A DNA stretch of 64,000 bases from Listeria welshimeri serovar 6b str. SLCC5334 (GTDB lineage Bacteria; Bacillota; Bacilli; Lactobacillales; Listeriaceae): NCBI RefSeq assembly GCF_000060285.1, contig NC_008555.1, positions 310,001 to 374,000 of the forward strand, in the 5' to 3' direction. A program made the translations under genes and the position numbers. The first letter of the stretch is position 1. The number at the start of each line of letters is the position of its first letter. The notes under the pieces were generated by a model, which saw only the letters and a program-made list of their open reading frames with translations, was not told the origin of the DNA and searched no databases. Shown here piece by piece: positions 10,698-20,135 of the stretch.

Positions 10698-11200
10698 ATA
10701 TTCTTTATCATAATAATATCTGTTTGCTGGTCATCTCCCATATAAAAAGCATGTTTCCCGTCTTGAACAAATCCCATTTTTTCATAGAATTGCATAGCAT
10801 TAATATTCTTTTCCCAAACTCCTAACCATATTTTTTCTGCTTTGACTTCTTTTGCAACCTTGAGAGCGTGTTGAAAGAGTTCTTTGCCTAGTCCATTTTT
10901 TTGAAATGATTTTAATAAATATATACGCTCAATTTCGATAGTGTTGCCTGTGATTTCTTCTGTTTGAGCATTTCTTGTATTTAATTTTAAATACCCAGCA
11001 ATTGATTCTTGGTAATAAATGAAATAAAAATAGGAATGCGGATTCTCCAACTCACTCTGCAATCGTTCTGTCGTAAAAGTTGTGTTTAAATATTTCTCCA
11101 TGTTTTCTGGCTTATTTTGCGCTCTAAAGGTTTCATCAAATGTCTTATAACTTATTTCTAAAAGCGGTTTTAAATCAGTTAGTGTGCATAGTCGAATCAT
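10688..11200 (-). CDS. GNAT-family N-acetyltransferase
   Basis: This protein of about 170 residues has a GNAT fold and would transfer acetyl from acetyl-CoA to an unknown amine. IEIERIYLLKSFQKNGLGKELFQHAL is the motif A acetyl-CoA loop (Q-x-x-G-L-G variant), and NINAMQFYEKMGF is motif B. The MIRLCTL methionine is preferred as start because GGAGGAAG precedes it. It is the second gene after a MarR regulator, 17 bases downstream, and is probably its target. Spermidine/PaiA-like acetyltransferases are the closest general look, but the substrate is not determinable. Confidence 0.88.
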   Translation of the reverse strand: MIRLCTLTDLKPLLEISYKTFDETFRAQNKPENMEKYLNTTFTTERLQSELENPHSYFYFIYYQESIAGYLKLNTRNAQTEEITGNTIEIERIYLLKSFQKNGLGKELFQHALKVAKEVKAEKIWLGVWEKNINAMQFYEKMGFVQDGKHAFYMGDDQQTDIIMIKNIKN

Positions 11201-11217
11201 CAAACTTCCTCCAATAG

Positions 11218-11670
11218 TCAATAGTTTCTTTTATTACCTTTTTTTACATATAACCAGTCATCTGCAATGTTGTCTTTAACTTTATCTAATGCTTCAGAAA
11301 GAATATTAATTTCTGATTCAGAAAATCCTTTTAAGGCTACAGAATTTGAATATTCATTTTCTCGGATGATTAAGGGATATAATTCCAGTCCTTTTTTTGT
11401 CGGAAATAGCAATTTGTTTTTTTTATTGTTATTGTCTTGCTGCTTCGTTATTAATTCATTTTTTTCTAGATTCTTAATGGCTCTGGAAGCTGTTGCTCTA
11501 TCAATTTTTAGCATATCTACTAATTTTTCTTGGATGATTCCAGGGTGCTCGCAAATCCTCACTAAATAAACAAATTGGCCTTTGGACAGATTTAATTCTT
11601 TAAATTCTATATTACTTATAGAATCAAGCGCTCGTGCGATAACGCCTATATTTCTTAAAATATCTTTCAT
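11218..11670 (-). CDS. MarR-family transcriptional regulator
   Basis: This 150-residue winged-helix protein has LSKGQFVYLVRICEHPGIIQEKLVDMLKIDRATASRAI as the DNA-binding domain and ITKQQDNNNKKNKLLF as the wing, with flanking dimerisation helices, as in MarR/SlyA proteins. GGAGTTTCTA precedes the ATG. It is co-oriented with and just upstream of a GNAT gene and probably autoregulates that two-gene unit. The ligand is unknown. Confidence 0.9.
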   Translation of the reverse strand: MKDILRNIGVIARALDSISNIEFKELNLSKGQFVYLVRICEHPGIIQEKLVDMLKIDRATASRAIKNLEKNELITKQQDNNNKKNKLLFPTKKGLELYPLIIRENEYSNSVALKGFSESEINILSEALDKVKDNIADDWLYVKKGNKRNY

Positions 11671-11835
11671 TAGAAACTCCTTTTTGTTGCATTTGCAATA
11701 AATTATAACATGTTTGGAGAAAAACTACTAGGGGGATTTTAATTAACGATGACAAGTGATAGAAATATAGATTATTGTGATAAAATAATTATGCTAAAGT
11801 TATTTATTAGATGTTGAGAGAAAGAGGTGTGTTGA

Positions 11836-12165
11836 ATGAAAAAACTAAAATTAAAAGTAACTGTTGATCGACCAATTGGATACACTGATAAATTCGGTAA
11901 TGTTTATCCGCTGAATTATGGATTTGTGGAAGGCGTTATTGGTGGTGATGGGGAAGAGCAAGATGTTTATATTTTATCACGAGAAATATCTGAACCACTT
12001 GAAACCTTTGAAGGCGAGCTGATTGCGATAATTACTCGGAAGGATGATGTGGAAGAGAAGTGGATAGTAGCTCCTCCAACAGAGCATTTTAGTGTGGAAG
12101 AAATGAAGGGAAAAGTGCATTTTATCGAGCAATACTTCGATTCGGAAATTGAATTAATTGAGTGA
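11836..12165 (+). CDS. Short inorganic pyrophosphatase-like protein
   Basis: At 109 residues this resembles the N-terminal and central part of family I soluble inorganic pyrophosphatases. VDRPIGYTDKFGNVYPLNYGFVEG matches the conserved RP...YP..YG block, and GGDGEEQDVYIL the D-x(4)-D-V catalytic block. Classical bacterial enzymes are about 170-180 residues, so the C-terminal catalytic region (the third Asp and the DK pair) is missing or replaced. It could be a compact hydrolase or a non-catalytic relative. GAGAGAAAGAGGTG precedes the ATG. Confidence 0.75.
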   Translation: MKKLKLKVTVDRPIGYTDKFGNVYPLNYGFVEGVIGGDGEEQDVYILSREISEPLETFEGELIAIITRKDDVEEKWIVAPPTEHFSVEEMKGKVHFIEQYFDSEIELIE

Positions 12166-12240
12166 AGCAACTCCTTATTTATTTATCTGATATATAATAA
12201 CTTTTTTGTGTAAGAAGAACGCATTAGGATATTTAAAATA

Positions 12241-12285
12241 AAACATCTAGTTTTGTATAAATTACACAAAACTAGATGTTTTTCA
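12241..12285. terminator. Convergent bidirectional terminator
   Basis: Perfect 16-bp arms, AAACATCTAGTTTTGT (12241-12256) and its complement (12266-12281), are flanked by A and T tracts. It separates the pyrophosphatase-like gene from the end of the gol operon. Confidence 0.9.
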
Positions 12286-12301
12286 TTTTTATGAGCTATA
12301 T

Positions 12302-14299
12302 TTACAATTGTTTTAAAGCAAGCTCGGTCAAATTTTTCACAGTAAACCCAAATTGTTCTGCTAGTTCGTCTCCAGGACCAGACATACCGAACGAGTCAAT
12401 CGCGAGGATTTCACCTGCGTCCCCGAGGTATTTATGCCAGCCGTATGATGCGCCCATTTCGGCGGCGAAGCGTTTTTTCACTGCTTTTGGTAAAATGGTT
12501 TCTTTGTAATCGGAATTTTGTTTGTCGAATAAATCAAAACTTGGCATGCTAACTACACGTGCGCCAAAGCCTTTTTTAGCAAGGTTATCTCTGACTTCTA
12601 TCATTAGGTGTACTTCAGATCCAGAAGCAAGTAAGATGATGTCGAGCTTCTCTAGCGGGGAATCAGCTAAGATGTAGGCACCCTTTGATAGACCGGTTTT
12701 CGCTTTTTCAGCGCTTTTTGGTAAAATTGGTAGATTTTGACGGCTGAGCACTAGCATAGTTGGTTGTTCTTTTTGAGTAAAGGCGTAGCGGTAAGCTTCG
12801 ACAGTTTCGTTACCGTCAGCTGGTCGGATTACATGAAGTCCAGGCATAGCGCGGAAAGATGCGAGATGCTCGATTGGTTCGTGCGTTGGACCATCTTCAC
12901 CGACCGCGATGGAATCATGGGTCATAATGAATGTGGATGGAATGCCCATTAAAGCTGCTGAACGAATCGCAGAACGCAGATAGTCTGAGAAAACGAAGAA
13001 GGTTGCACCGAATGCTTGGACCCCGCCGTGAAGCGTCATCCCGTTGACTGCTGCTCCCATCGCAAATTCGCGGACGCCGAACGAGATGTTTTTAGCAGCA
13101 TAGTTACCAGGAGCAAATCTTTCACTAGCTTTTAAATTGGTTTTATTGGAGGAAGCTAAATCAGCTGCGCCACCAAATAAGTTTGGTAGTTTTTTCTCCA
13201 ATTCTTGAAGGACAGTTCCTGATACTTCACGAGTTGCAACTGGTTTATCGTCTTTTTCACCAAAGACAGGTAGGTCCTTGTCCCAGTCAGGTGTTAAATT
13301 ATCGTCCATTAATTGTTGTAAGCTTTCAGCGAGCTCTGGATATTTTTGTTTGTAAGCATTAAATGTCCGGAGCCAGCTACTTTCACTAGCGCGACCTTTA
13401 GAATGATAAAATTCTTTCTGATTTTCGACGGTTTTTGGCAATTCAAAAGGTGGCATTTGCCAGTCGTAAGATTCTTTTGCTAGTTTCAATTCTTTTTCGC
13501 CAAGTGGGGAGCCGTGTGCCGCCGATTTTCCAGCTTTTCCGGGACTACCGTAACCGATGACCGTTTTCACTTCGATTAAAGTAGGGCGGGATTTTTCCGT
13601 TTTTGCAAGATGGATGGCTGCATCTAGTGCATCCAAGTCATTCCCGTCGTCCACACGTAGCGTTTGCCAACCAGCAGCGCGGAATCTGAGTTCGATGTCT
13701 TCTGAAAATGACTCATTTAAATCACCATCCAGTGAAATATCGTTTGAATCATATAAAACAACTAATTTTCCAAGTTTTAAATGGCCAGCAAGGGACGCGG
13801 CTTCATAGGAAATACCTTCCATCAAACAGCCGTCTCCGCATAGCACATAGGTGTTATGGTCGACCACCGGGAATTCAGGTTGGTTAAATTTAGCGCCAAG
13901 GTGAGCCTCAGCCATTGCCATCCCAACTCCCATTGCGAAACCTTGACCAAGTGGTCCGGTTGTTGCATCCACACCAACCGTATGACCAAATTCAGGATGA
14001 CCGGGCGTTTTACTACCCGTTTGACGGAAGTTTTTCAGCTCACTCATTGGTAAATCATAGCCAAACAGATGTAGTAAACTATAAAGCATTGCTGAACCGT
14101 GCCCAGCTGATAATACGAAGCGATCGCGGTTAAACCAAGTGGGATGTTCTGGATTGAATTTTAAATGATTTTTCCAAAGTGAAAACGCCATAGGTGCGGC
14201 TCCCATTGGTAAACCGGGATGTCCGGAGTTCGCTTTTTCAATCATATCCATTGATAACACGCGAATCGAGTTGACCATTTGTTCATCAATTCTGCTCAT
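12302..14299 (-). CDS. tkt: Transketolase
   Basis: This 665-residue thiamine-diphosphate enzyme interconverts pentose phosphates with glyceraldehyde-3-phosphate and erythrose-4-phosphate. [38 protein letters not shown] and [14 protein letters not shown] (ThDP-binding GDG...) lie in the N-terminal domain. [22 protein letters not shown] and RPADGNE lie in the pyrimidine domain. It is the last gene of the gol operon and begins two bases after the transaldolase stop. A housekeeping transketolase is likely elsewhere; this copy supports glycerol/DHA metabolism. Confidence 0.96.
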   Translation of the reverse strand: MSRIDEQMVNSIRVLSMDMIEKANSGHPGLPMGAAPMAFSLWKNHLKFNPEHPTWFNRDRFVLSAGHGSAMLYSLLHLFGYDLPMSELKNFRQTGSKTPGHPEFGHTVGVDATTGPLGQGFAMGVGMAMAEAHLGAKFNQPEFPVVDHNTYVLCGDGCLMEGISYEAASLAGHLKLGKLVVLYDSNDISLDGDLNESFSEDIELRFRAAGWQTLRVDDGNDLDALDAAIHLAKTEKSRPTLIEVKTVIGYGSPGKAGKSAAHGSPLGEKELKLAKESYDWQMPPFELPKTVENQKEFYHSKGRASESSWLRTFNAYKQKYPELAESLQQLMDDNLTPDWDKDLPVFGEKDDKPVATREVSGTVLQELEKKLPNLFGGAADLASSNKTNLKASERFAPGNYAAKNISFGVREFAMGAAVNGMTLHGGVQAFGATFFVFSDYLRSAIRSAALMGIPSTFIMTHDSIAVGEDGPTHEPIEHLASFRAMPGLHVIRPADGNETVEAYRYAFTQKEQPTMLVLSRQNLPILPKSAEKAKTGLSKGAYILADSPLEKLDIILLASGSEVHLMIEVRDNLAKKGFGARVVSMPSFDLFDKQNSDYKETILPKAVKKRFAAEMGASYGWHKYLGDAGEILAIDSFGMSGPGDELAEQFGFTVKNLTELALKQL

Positions 14300-14300
14300 A

Positions 14301-14957
14301 TTAATTGCCTTCTTTCTGACTGAACGCTTCCCAATCTTTTAAAAATCCTTCAATACCTTTATCAGTCAAAGGATGAGACCAAAGTTTTGGGAAAAGACTT
14401 CCAGGAATAGTCGCGATGTGTGCGCCAGCTTCAGCAGCTTCCTCTAAATGCCCGATATGGCGGATACTTGCTGAAATGATTTCTGCTTTAAGACCATAAT
14501 TATCAAGCACTTTCTTTAAGTTTTTAATTAAAATGATGCCGTCTGTTCCAATATCATCAAGTCTTCCTAAAAATGGACTAATATAAGTTGCGCCAGCTTT
14601 TGCAGCCATTAATCCTTGAGAAACAGTGAAAATAAGAGTCACATTTGTTTTAATTCCTTCAGCTGTGAGGGTATGGACCGCTTTTAAACCTTCTTCCGTC
14701 ATTGGGATTTTAACTACTACATTTGGCGCCCATTTTGCTAGAGTTCGAGCTTCTTCTACCATTTTATCTGCTTCGAGGCCGATAACTTCTGCGCTAACTG
14801 GGCCGTCTACGATAGAACAAATTTCTTTGATGACTTCTTCAAATGGTCTACCTTCTTTTGCGATGATGGTTGGGTTGGTTGTGACACCATCTACTAAACC
14901 AAGTTCGCTAATTCGTTTTATTTCCGATACGCTTGCTGTGTCCAAGAAAAATTTCAT
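14301..14957 (-). CDS. tal: Transaldolase (short, fructose-6-phosphate-aldolase-like type)
   Basis: This 218-residue member of the compact transaldolase/FSA group has [12 protein letters not shown] at the start, [26 protein letters not shown] with the Schiff-base lysine, and [13 protein letters not shown]. It would move a dihydroxyacetone unit between sugar phosphates. It lies between golD and tkt in the same operon. From sequence alone, transaldolase versus F6P aldolase activity cannot be decided, but the pathway context favours transaldolase. Confidence 0.92.
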   Translation of the reverse strand: MKFFLDTASVSEIKRISELGLVDGVTTNPTIIAKEGRPFEEVIKEICSIVDGPVSAEVIGLEADKMVEEARTLAKWAPNVVVKIPMTEEGLKAVHTLTAEGIKTNVTLIFTVSQGLMAAKAGATYISPFLGRLDDIGTDGIILIKNLKKVLDNYGLKAEIISASIRHIGHLEEAAEAGAHIATIPGSLFPKLWSHPLTDKGIEGFLKDWEAFSQKEGN

Positions 14958-15003
14958 TATTTACTCGCTCCATTCTCTCAGCTGAACTTTAAAGCTGAAT
15001 ACT

Positions 15004-15768
15004 TTATTTAATCGTATAACCACCGTCGATAATGAGGTTTTCACCAGTAATAAGGCTCGCTGCATCACTTACTAAAAAGAGGGCGCAAGCGGCAACTTCT
15101 TCTGGATAACCAAATCGACCAGCTGGGATTAATTTTTTCATGTCTTCGCCGACTTGACCGGCCCAAGCTTTTTTGCCGAGTTCGGTTAGGATAACGGTTG
15201 GGGAAATCGCATTAACATTAATATTGTAAGGCGCCCATTCCATTGCTAGCACTTGGGTCATTGAAACAATTGCTGCTTTACTAGCGCAGTAGGCAACGTG
15301 TTTATCAAGTGCAATAACCGAAGCTTGAGAGGCCATATTAACGATTTTTCCGCCGCCAGTTGCAATCATTTCGCGACCGATAATTTGCGCCATTAGGAAC
15401 GAACCTTTTAAGTTAAGTTCCATTGTTTTATCCCAGTATTCTTCTGGCAAGTCTTCTGCTTTTTCAAGAAGTGCGACACCAGCTGAATTGGCCAAAATAT
15501 CGATTTTTGGATAGACTTTTTTAATTTCGGCAACGACTTTTTCGATGTTTTCTTTCTTAGTGATATCGACTTGAAGAGCAAGCGTTCTTGATGGGTTAAT
15601 TTTTGCTGCGACATCTTTTACATCTTCTTTAATATCAAGTAAGACAACATACGCGCCTTTTTCAGAAAAAAGTTCCGCCATTGCTTTACCAATCCCGCTT
15701 GCCGCTCCAGTTACAACTGCTACTTTATCTGTAATATTAAAATCTTTATCAAAACCTTTAAAAGTCAT
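15004..15768 (-). CDS. golD: SDR-family glycerol dehydrogenase GolD
   Basis: This 254-residue short-chain dehydrogenase would oxidise glycerol to dihydroxyacetone with NAD+. VVTGAASGIGKAMAE is the cofactor loop, NSAG the structural motif, and Ser plus YCASKAA (Y-x3-K) the catalytic site. The gene order tal-golD-rpiB-tpiA-dhaL-dhaK matches the L. innocua gol operon, where GolD (Lin0362) was described as a Mn2+-dependent SDR glycerol dehydrogenase. Start 15768 is chosen because GGAGG lies eight bases before it; an ATG six bases further upstream is too close to the RBS. Confidence 0.92.
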   Translation of the reverse strand: MTFKGFDKDFNITDKVAVVTGAASGIGKAMAELFSEKGAYVVLLDIKEDVKDVAAKINPSRTLALQVDITKKENIEKVVAEIKKVYPKIDILANSAGVALLEKAEDLPEEYWDKTMELNLKGSFLMAQIIGREMIATGGGKIVNMASQASVIALDKHVAYCASKAAIVSMTQVLAMEWAPYNINVNAISPTVILTELGKKAWAGQVGEDMKKLIPAGRFGYPEEVAACALFLVSDAASLITGENLIIDGGYTIK

Positions 15769-15792
15769 TTTCATTACCTCCAATAAATTTTT

Positions 15793-16239
15793 TTATCTAT
15801 TTTTTTGGTCTATTTCTTCCATTAAATCTACTTTTGCTTGGGAACGTCCACCTGAAAAGTCACTATCAAGCCAAGTGTCAAGTAGCGAAACTGCAAGGGA
15901 TGGACCGATTACAAGTGCGCCCATGGTCATAATATGCGCATCGTTACTTTTTCTTGCGCGTTCTGCTGAATAAGAATCATGAATTTGTGCTGCGCGAATG
16001 CCGTGAATTTTGTTTGCTGTAATGGCCATTCCAATCCCTGTACCGCAAATGAGAATTCCCCGGTCGTAATCGTTATTTTTAACTTCTAACGCTACTTTTT
16101 CGGCAATGCTCGGATAAAGTACTTTTTCATCTTCAAAACTACCGAAATCAGTAAACGCGATATTTTTCTCCTTTAAACGTGTGATAAGGGTTTGTTTTAG
16201 TTCGTAACCCATTTCGTCACAACCAATTGCGATTTTCAT
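15793..16239 (-). CDS. rpiB: Ribose-5-phosphate isomerase B (RpiB/LacAB family)
   Basis: This 148-residue protein begins KIAIGCDEMGYELKQ and has the catalytic loop GILICGTGIGMAITANK with the family cysteine, plus IHDSYSAERARKSNDAHI. It should interconvert ribose-5-phosphate and ribulose-5-phosphate. Related LacA/LacB enzymes act on galactose-6-phosphate, but the neighbours (transketolase, transaldolase) favour the pentose phosphate role. Confidence 0.92.
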   Translation of the reverse strand: MKIAIGCDEMGYELKQTLITRLKEKNIAFTDFGSFEDEKVLYPSIAEKVALEVKNNDYDRGILICGTGIGMAITANKIHGIRAAQIHDSYSAERARKSNDAHIMTMGALVIGPSLAVSLLDTWLDSDFSGGRSQAKVDLMEEIDQKNR

Positions 16240-16245
16240 ACTAAC

Positions 16246-17010
16246 TCATCCTTTCGTTTTGCTAACAATAGAGACAATGTCGGCAAAATTTTGCGGTTTA
16301 TGGCCAAATCTTCCGACGAATAAACCATCGACATTTTTTTGATGAACAATTTCTGCGGCATTTTCTTTGCTGACCGAACCGCCATAAATAATCCTTACAA
16401 GCGTTTCATCGCCGCCAAGTTCGCGGATAATTTCGCGCAAAGCTTGATGAGCGCTTTCGATATAATTGGTGTCAGCGGAAGAGGACTTGCCAATTGCCCA
16501 TTCTGGTTCATAAGCCAGAACAACATTTTCCCACTGTGCTACATTAATTGCTTCAAACAGTGCTTCTATTTGTTTGTTTAGCGCCATTTTTAATTCATCT
16601 GTGTTATTCGCGCGAACACTTTCACCTACACACACAACTGGAGTGATTTTTTCGTCCAGTGCGAGTTTAATTTTTTTGGCTATTTCACTGCTTTTCTCAT
16701 GAAAAAGGTTCTTGCGTTCCGCGTGGCCAATTTCGACATAGTTTGCTTTCAGGTCAATGATTGATTCCACTGAAAATTCACCAGTTAGCGGGCCGGATTT
16801 CTCCGGCGCCATATTTTGTGGTCCAAAACCAAATGATGTACCCGCTAAAAGGCTGGCAGTCGTTTCGAGTGTTCCCATAGATGGAAAGATAAACGTATCC
16901 ACATCAGTAAAATTTTCAAGGAGAGGAATAGTTGCTTCTAACCATTCCGATGTTCCAGCCCGCGTATTAATGTAATTTTTCATATTAATTCCAACTAAGG
17001 GTTTACGCAT
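16246..17010 (-). CDS. tpiA2: Triosephosphate isomerase (second type)
   Basis: This 254-residue TIM protein interconverts dihydroxyacetone phosphate and glyceraldehyde-3-phosphate. The active-site elements are recognisable but divergent: GINMKNY in place of NWKMN (lysine kept), VEIGHAERK with the electrophilic histidine, AYEPEWAIGKS with the catalytic glutamate, and IIYGGSV as phosphate loop. Its place between rpiB and the DHA kinase genes puts it directly after DHAP formation. A glycolytic tpiA is expected elsewhere. Confidence 0.93.
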   Translation of the reverse strand: MRKPLVGINMKNYINTRAGTSEWLEATIPLLENFTDVDTFIFPSMGTLETTASLLAGTSFGFGPQNMAPEKSGPLTGEFSVESIIDLKANYVEIGHAERKNLFHEKSSEIAKKIKLALDEKITPVVCVGESVRANNTDELKMALNKQIEALFEAINVAQWENVVLAYEPEWAIGKSSSADTNYIESAHQALREIIRELGGDETLVRIIYGGSVSKENAAEIVHQKNVDGLFVGRFGHKPQNFADIVSIVSKTKG

Positions 17011-17013
17011 AAA

Positions 17014-17664
17014 TCAGACCGCCTTTTTTAAATTTTCTAAAATGACATTCATTAGCATCCAAGACGATTCGGAGCCAGGATCAAGATGCCCAATTGCTCG
17101 TTCGCCAAGTCTTAGTGCACGACCTTTCTTAGCAATAAGTGGAATTGTGGACTGAGCGCCAGCATGCATAGCATCTACAAATGCAGAAAAAGTGTCAATT
17201 GGATCCGCATTCGCATCTCGATTTTGAAGTACTTCCACGCCAGGTAAGAAAGCATCCATCATCGTTTTATCGCCAAGTTCGGCTTTACCGCGATGCTGAA
17301 CTGCAGCTGCCCCATTTATAATCATGCCGCAAAGCTCGTCGAAGTTAACTTCTGTTTTCCCTGGAACATCGGCACCACATTTCATAAAGAAACTACCGTA
17401 AAGCGGGCCAGATGCGCCGCCAACTTTTCCAAGAAGAATCATTCCGGATTTTTTAAGTAATGTTGCAATATCAGGGGAAACGTCTAGTAATTCGTCTAAT
17501 TGTTTATTCACTTCACGAAAACCAATGCTGAGGTTGATTCCGTGGTCGCCGTCTCCAATATCTGAGTCTAGTCCGGTTAAGTAATCACGTTCATTTTCAA
17601 TTAGCGCTCCCATGTCCCGTAAAACGTGCCCGAAAAAAGCGCTATCCATAACTAATTCGCTCAT
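17014..17664 (-). CDS. dhaL: Dihydroxyacetone kinase ADP-binding subunit DhaL
   Basis: DhaL holds a bound ADP that is rephosphorylated by DhaM and passes the phosphate to DHA on DhaK. The 216-residue helical protein has GDHGINLS within DSDIGDGDHG, the Mg2+/nucleotide aspartate triad, and GKVGGASGPLYGSFF as the nucleotide-capping loop. It is immediately downstream of dhaK. With DhaM present, the kinase is PEP-dependent. Confidence 0.94.
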   Translation of the reverse strand: MSELVMDSAFFGHVLRDMGALIENERDYLTGLDSDIGDGDHGINLSIGFREVNKQLDELLDVSPDIATLLKKSGMILLGKVGGASGPLYGSFFMKCGADVPGKTEVNFDELCGMIINGAAAVQHRGKAELGDKTMMDAFLPGVEVLQNRDANADPIDTFSAFVDAMHAGAQSTIPLIAKKGRALRLGERAIGHLDPGSESSWMLMNVILENLKKAV

Positions 17665-17685
17665 TTTTATTCCTCCAGTAGTAGT

Positions 17686-18681
17686 TTAGTCCACTTTGAA
17701 ATATGGTGTATCACAAGGTGTATCTAAGAGATCTTTCAGTTCATCGTCTAAACGAACCAGTGTAATCGACATACCAATCATATCCATTGAAGTCGCATAG
17801 TTCCCAACAAGTGGACTATGGATGTGCACTCCTTTTTCTTTCAAAATTTCATCCACTCGGCGATAACAAATATATTGGTCCATCACTGGTAAACCGCCAA
17901 GCCCGTTTATTAATACATGTACTTCTTCACCAGCAGTTAATTTCATTTCTTCTATAAGATAGCCCATGATTTGGTCAACTACTTTATCGGCTGGTTCGAT
18001 GGAAGTCCGTTTGATTCCAGGTTCACCGTGGATTCCCATACCAACTTCCATTTCGCCTTCTTTCATTTCGAAAATAGCTTTACCAGTCACAGGAAGAGTA
18101 GAAGAAGAGAGCGCCACTCCCATCGAAAACGTATTAGCATTAGCTTTTTCTGCAGCCTGTTTTACCGCATCCAAGTCAAGACCTTTTGCCGCTGCTGATG
18201 CCGCTGCTTTAAATACGATTAAGTCGCCAGCCACACCACGACGATCTTCTACATTTTCAGCGGAATAAATATCATCTGTTACAAGCACTGTTTCTACACG
18301 AATACCATCATCTGCTGCCATTTCAGCACCCATATCAAAATTCATCACATCGCCAGCATAATTTCCATACATATATAGACAACCTTTTCCACTATCAACC
18401 GCTTTTACGGCGTTATAACAAGGCTCTGGAGAAGGGGAGGTATTGATATTTCCGACAACAGCCGCATCTGCAAAATCTTTTCCAACATAACCGAGGAAAA
18501 GTGGCTCATGACCAGAACCGCCACCAACAATAATTCGCACACGAGGTTCTTTACTCATTTGTTTACTTACGATTACTCGCTTGTCATTTTCTGCAAAATC
18601 TACGTATTTTCCTTGTGCCGCAACATAGCCAGCTAACATTTCTTCTACTGCTTCATATCCATCATTCACTAAACGTCTCAT
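17686..18681 (-). CDS. dhaK: Dihydroxyacetone kinase substrate-binding subunit DhaK
   Basis: DhaK binds dihydroxyacetone covalently through a histidine as a hemiaminal. The 331-residue protein has IIVGGGSGHEPLFLGYVG and MNFDMGAEMA in the first domain, and GMGIHGEPGIKR with the substrate-binding histidine. The start is MRRLVNDGYEAVEEML behind GGAGGAAG. It stands between the membrane protein pair and dhaL. Confidence 0.95.
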   Translation of the reverse strand: MRRLVNDGYEAVEEMLAGYVAAQGKYVDFAENDKRVIVSKQMSKEPRVRIIVGGGSGHEPLFLGYVGKDFADAAVVGNINTSPSPEPCYNAVKAVDSGKGCLYMYGNYAGDVMNFDMGAEMAADDGIRVETVLVTDDIYSAENVEDRRGVAGDLIVFKAAASAAAKGLDLDAVKQAAEKANANTFSMGVALSSSTLPVTGKAIFEMKEGEMEVGMGIHGEPGIKRTSIEPADKVVDQIMGYLIEEMKLTAGEEVHVLINGLGGLPVMDQYICYRRVDEILKEKGVHIHSPLVGNYATSMDMIGMSITLVRLDDELKDLLDTPCDTPYFKVD

Positions 18682-18702
18682 TTTTCTTCCTCCTTCATAT
18701 TT

Positions 18703-19053
18703 TTATAAGAAAAGTGATAGTAAAAATCCGCCAAGCACGCCGCCAACAACAGCCGCTGCCAAATTGACTACCGATTTAGAAAATTTACCGCCCGTTAAAA
18801 GGGAAGCAGTGAATACACCAATACCTGCTGCAACTGCCATATCTACCCAAACTGTTCCAGATTGATAAATCATTGACTTTGGAATACCATGATTAATTGT
18901 CCAAACTGTACCAACGATAAAGGCTGCTGCCATCCAACCTCCGATAGCGCCCCATTCATCAACCATTTTCCCCCACATCATTCGAATAGTAAAAGGGAAT
19001 AAAAAGCCACCTGCAATTGTTGCTAATGCAATACCAATGCTCATTATTGACAC
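18703..19053 (-). CDS. Small membrane protein, putative glycerol transporter subunit (Lin0367/Lin0368 type)
   Basis: This 116-residue protein has about three or four hydrophobic segments: the N-terminal stretch with GGFLFPFTIRMMWGK, a central GGWMAAAFIVGTVWTINHG, and a glycine-rich C terminus. Position between dhaK and its paralogue-like neighbour matches the uncharacterised gol-operon membrane proteins of Listeria. A transport role for glycerol or DHA is suggested by context only. WTINHG here and WFMNHY in the neighbour suggest a shared fold. Confidence 0.75.
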   Translation of the reverse strand: MSIMSIGIALATIAGGFLFPFTIRMMWGKMVDEWGAIGGWMAAAFIVGTVWTINHGIPKSMIYQSGTVWVDMAVAAGIGVFTASLLTGGKFSKSVVNLAAAVVGGVLGGFLLSLFL

Positions 19054-19059
19054 TCCTTT

Positions 19060-19491
19060 TTAGACTAATTGATTTTTGTTTAAACGCTCTTCTTCTTGAA
19101 TATTCATGCCAGGTTCTGTTTTTTCTTGCTTTGCTTCTTGTTTTCTTGCCATATCTTTTTCAATTGCGGCTGCCACGATTCCAGCTAAAACTGCTCCAAT
19201 CGCAACAAGTCCAATGGTTGGAAGCGAACTTACTAAATCGCTACCACCTTGCATAAAGACATCACGCATAATTCCGCAAATCCCAATTCCAACAGCCATA
19301 TCAACAAACGCTGCGTCTTCATCATTCTCGATTAAACCAACATAGTGATTCATAAACCACATTGGTCCGATAATAATGAAAGCTGCCAGATAACCTCCAA
19401 AAATACCATAATTAGCGGCAAGTGGAGTCCAAACACTCATAACAATCATACCTGCGATACAAAAACCAATCATTCCTCTAAAGAATTTCAT
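19060..19491 (-). CDS. Small membrane protein, putative glycerol transporter subunit
   Basis: This 143-residue protein has several membrane segments (FFRGMIGFCIAGMIVMSV, GGYLAAFIIIGPMWFMNHY, MAVGIGICGIM, a glycine/alanine-rich helix) and a charged C-terminal tail of about 30 residues. The GGYLAAF..GPMWFMNH pattern parallels GGWMAAAF..GTVWTINH in the adjacent gene, so the two are probably distant homologues forming one membrane complex. Six bases separate the genes. No experimental function is known to me beyond the proposed glycerol uptake role. Confidence 0.75.
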   Translation of the reverse strand: MKFFRGMIGFCIAGMIVMSVWTPLAANYGIFGGYLAAFIIIGPMWFMNHYVGLIENDEDAAFVDMAVGIGICGIMRDVFMQGGSDLVSSLPTIGLVAIGAVLAGIVAAAIEKDMARKQEAKQEKTEPGMNIQEEERLNKNQLV

Positions 19492-19575
19492 AATAAACTC
19501 CTTTCGAAAATAGTATTGTCATGTAAAAATAAATTTACATAGTTCCCAGTTATTACGTTGCGTTTTATTACGTTT

Positions 19576-19953
19576 TTAATGCACGTTTGTGAGTTCTTGT
19601 AAGATAGCTTCTTTGGATGGATTAACGAGAGATTGAACAGCAGCAGTAAATGCGCCTTCAACTAATGGGGCATCAATTATTGTTGTTTTTTCTAGAAGTT
19701 CAGTTTCTAATAATTCGAGTGCAGTTTCTGCGCTTAAGATAGCGCTTCCAATATCGCAAAAAATATAAATATGTTCAGAATTAGTGCAGGTTGCGATATT
19801 ATCGGCTATCATGACTGCGTTTGTGCCAAGACGCCCGTCGCCAGTTCCGCCAGAAGAAATAATATGTACTGTATCTCCAACCATTTCAACAATCATTTCT
19901 TGGAGGCCCTCAGTGATTTTTTGACTGTGAGATACTAAAACAATACTTATCAT
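19576..19953 (-). CDS. dhaM: PTS-dependent dihydroxyacetone kinase phosphotransferase subunit DhaM (EIIA domain only)
   Basis: This 125-residue mannose-EIIA-like protein begins ISIVLVSHSQKITEGL, where the histidine of VSHS is the phosphorylation site, and contains SSGGTGDGRLGTNA. It takes phosphate from HPr and gives it to ADP on DhaL. Enterobacterial DhaM also carries HPr-like and EI-like domains; this one has only the EIIA part, as expected in Gram-positives. It is the first gene of the gol operon. Confidence 0.94.
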   Translation of the reverse strand: MISIVLVSHSQKITEGLQEMIVEMVGDTVHIISSGGTGDGRLGTNAVMIADNIATCTNSEHIYIFCDIGSAILSAETALELLETELLEKTTIIDAPLVEGAFTAAVQSLVNPSKEAILQELTNVH

Positions 19954-19977
19954 TTGGTTGCTCCTTTCTGTTTTTAA

Positions 19978-20069
19978 TTGTGTTTAGTTGCTATTTAAAT
20001 CCTAACATACTTGTTTTTTATTGTAAAGTGTTATCTTTTGTTGTGTTTTATAAAATATATTTGTGTTTT
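19978..20069. promoter_or_regulatory. Repeated TTGTGTTTW boxes in the golR-gol divergent region
   Basis: The motif TTGTGTTT followed by A or T occurs at 19978, 20041 and 20061. The last two are exactly 20 bases apart, about two helical turns. DeoR-family repressors often bind such direct repeats. These are the best operator candidates for the divergent DeoR regulator acting on the operon and itself. Confidence 0.45.
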
Positions 20070-20135
20070 GTTATTTTTTTGGTTAATATGTATATACATA
20101 AAGAAATTATTGATAGATAAAAGGAGGGCGAGCAG

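Noticed and set aside
12764-14133. Several open frames on the plus strand within the transketolase gene
   Set aside because: They are complements of the transketolase coding strand, lack ribosome binding sites and show no domain content.
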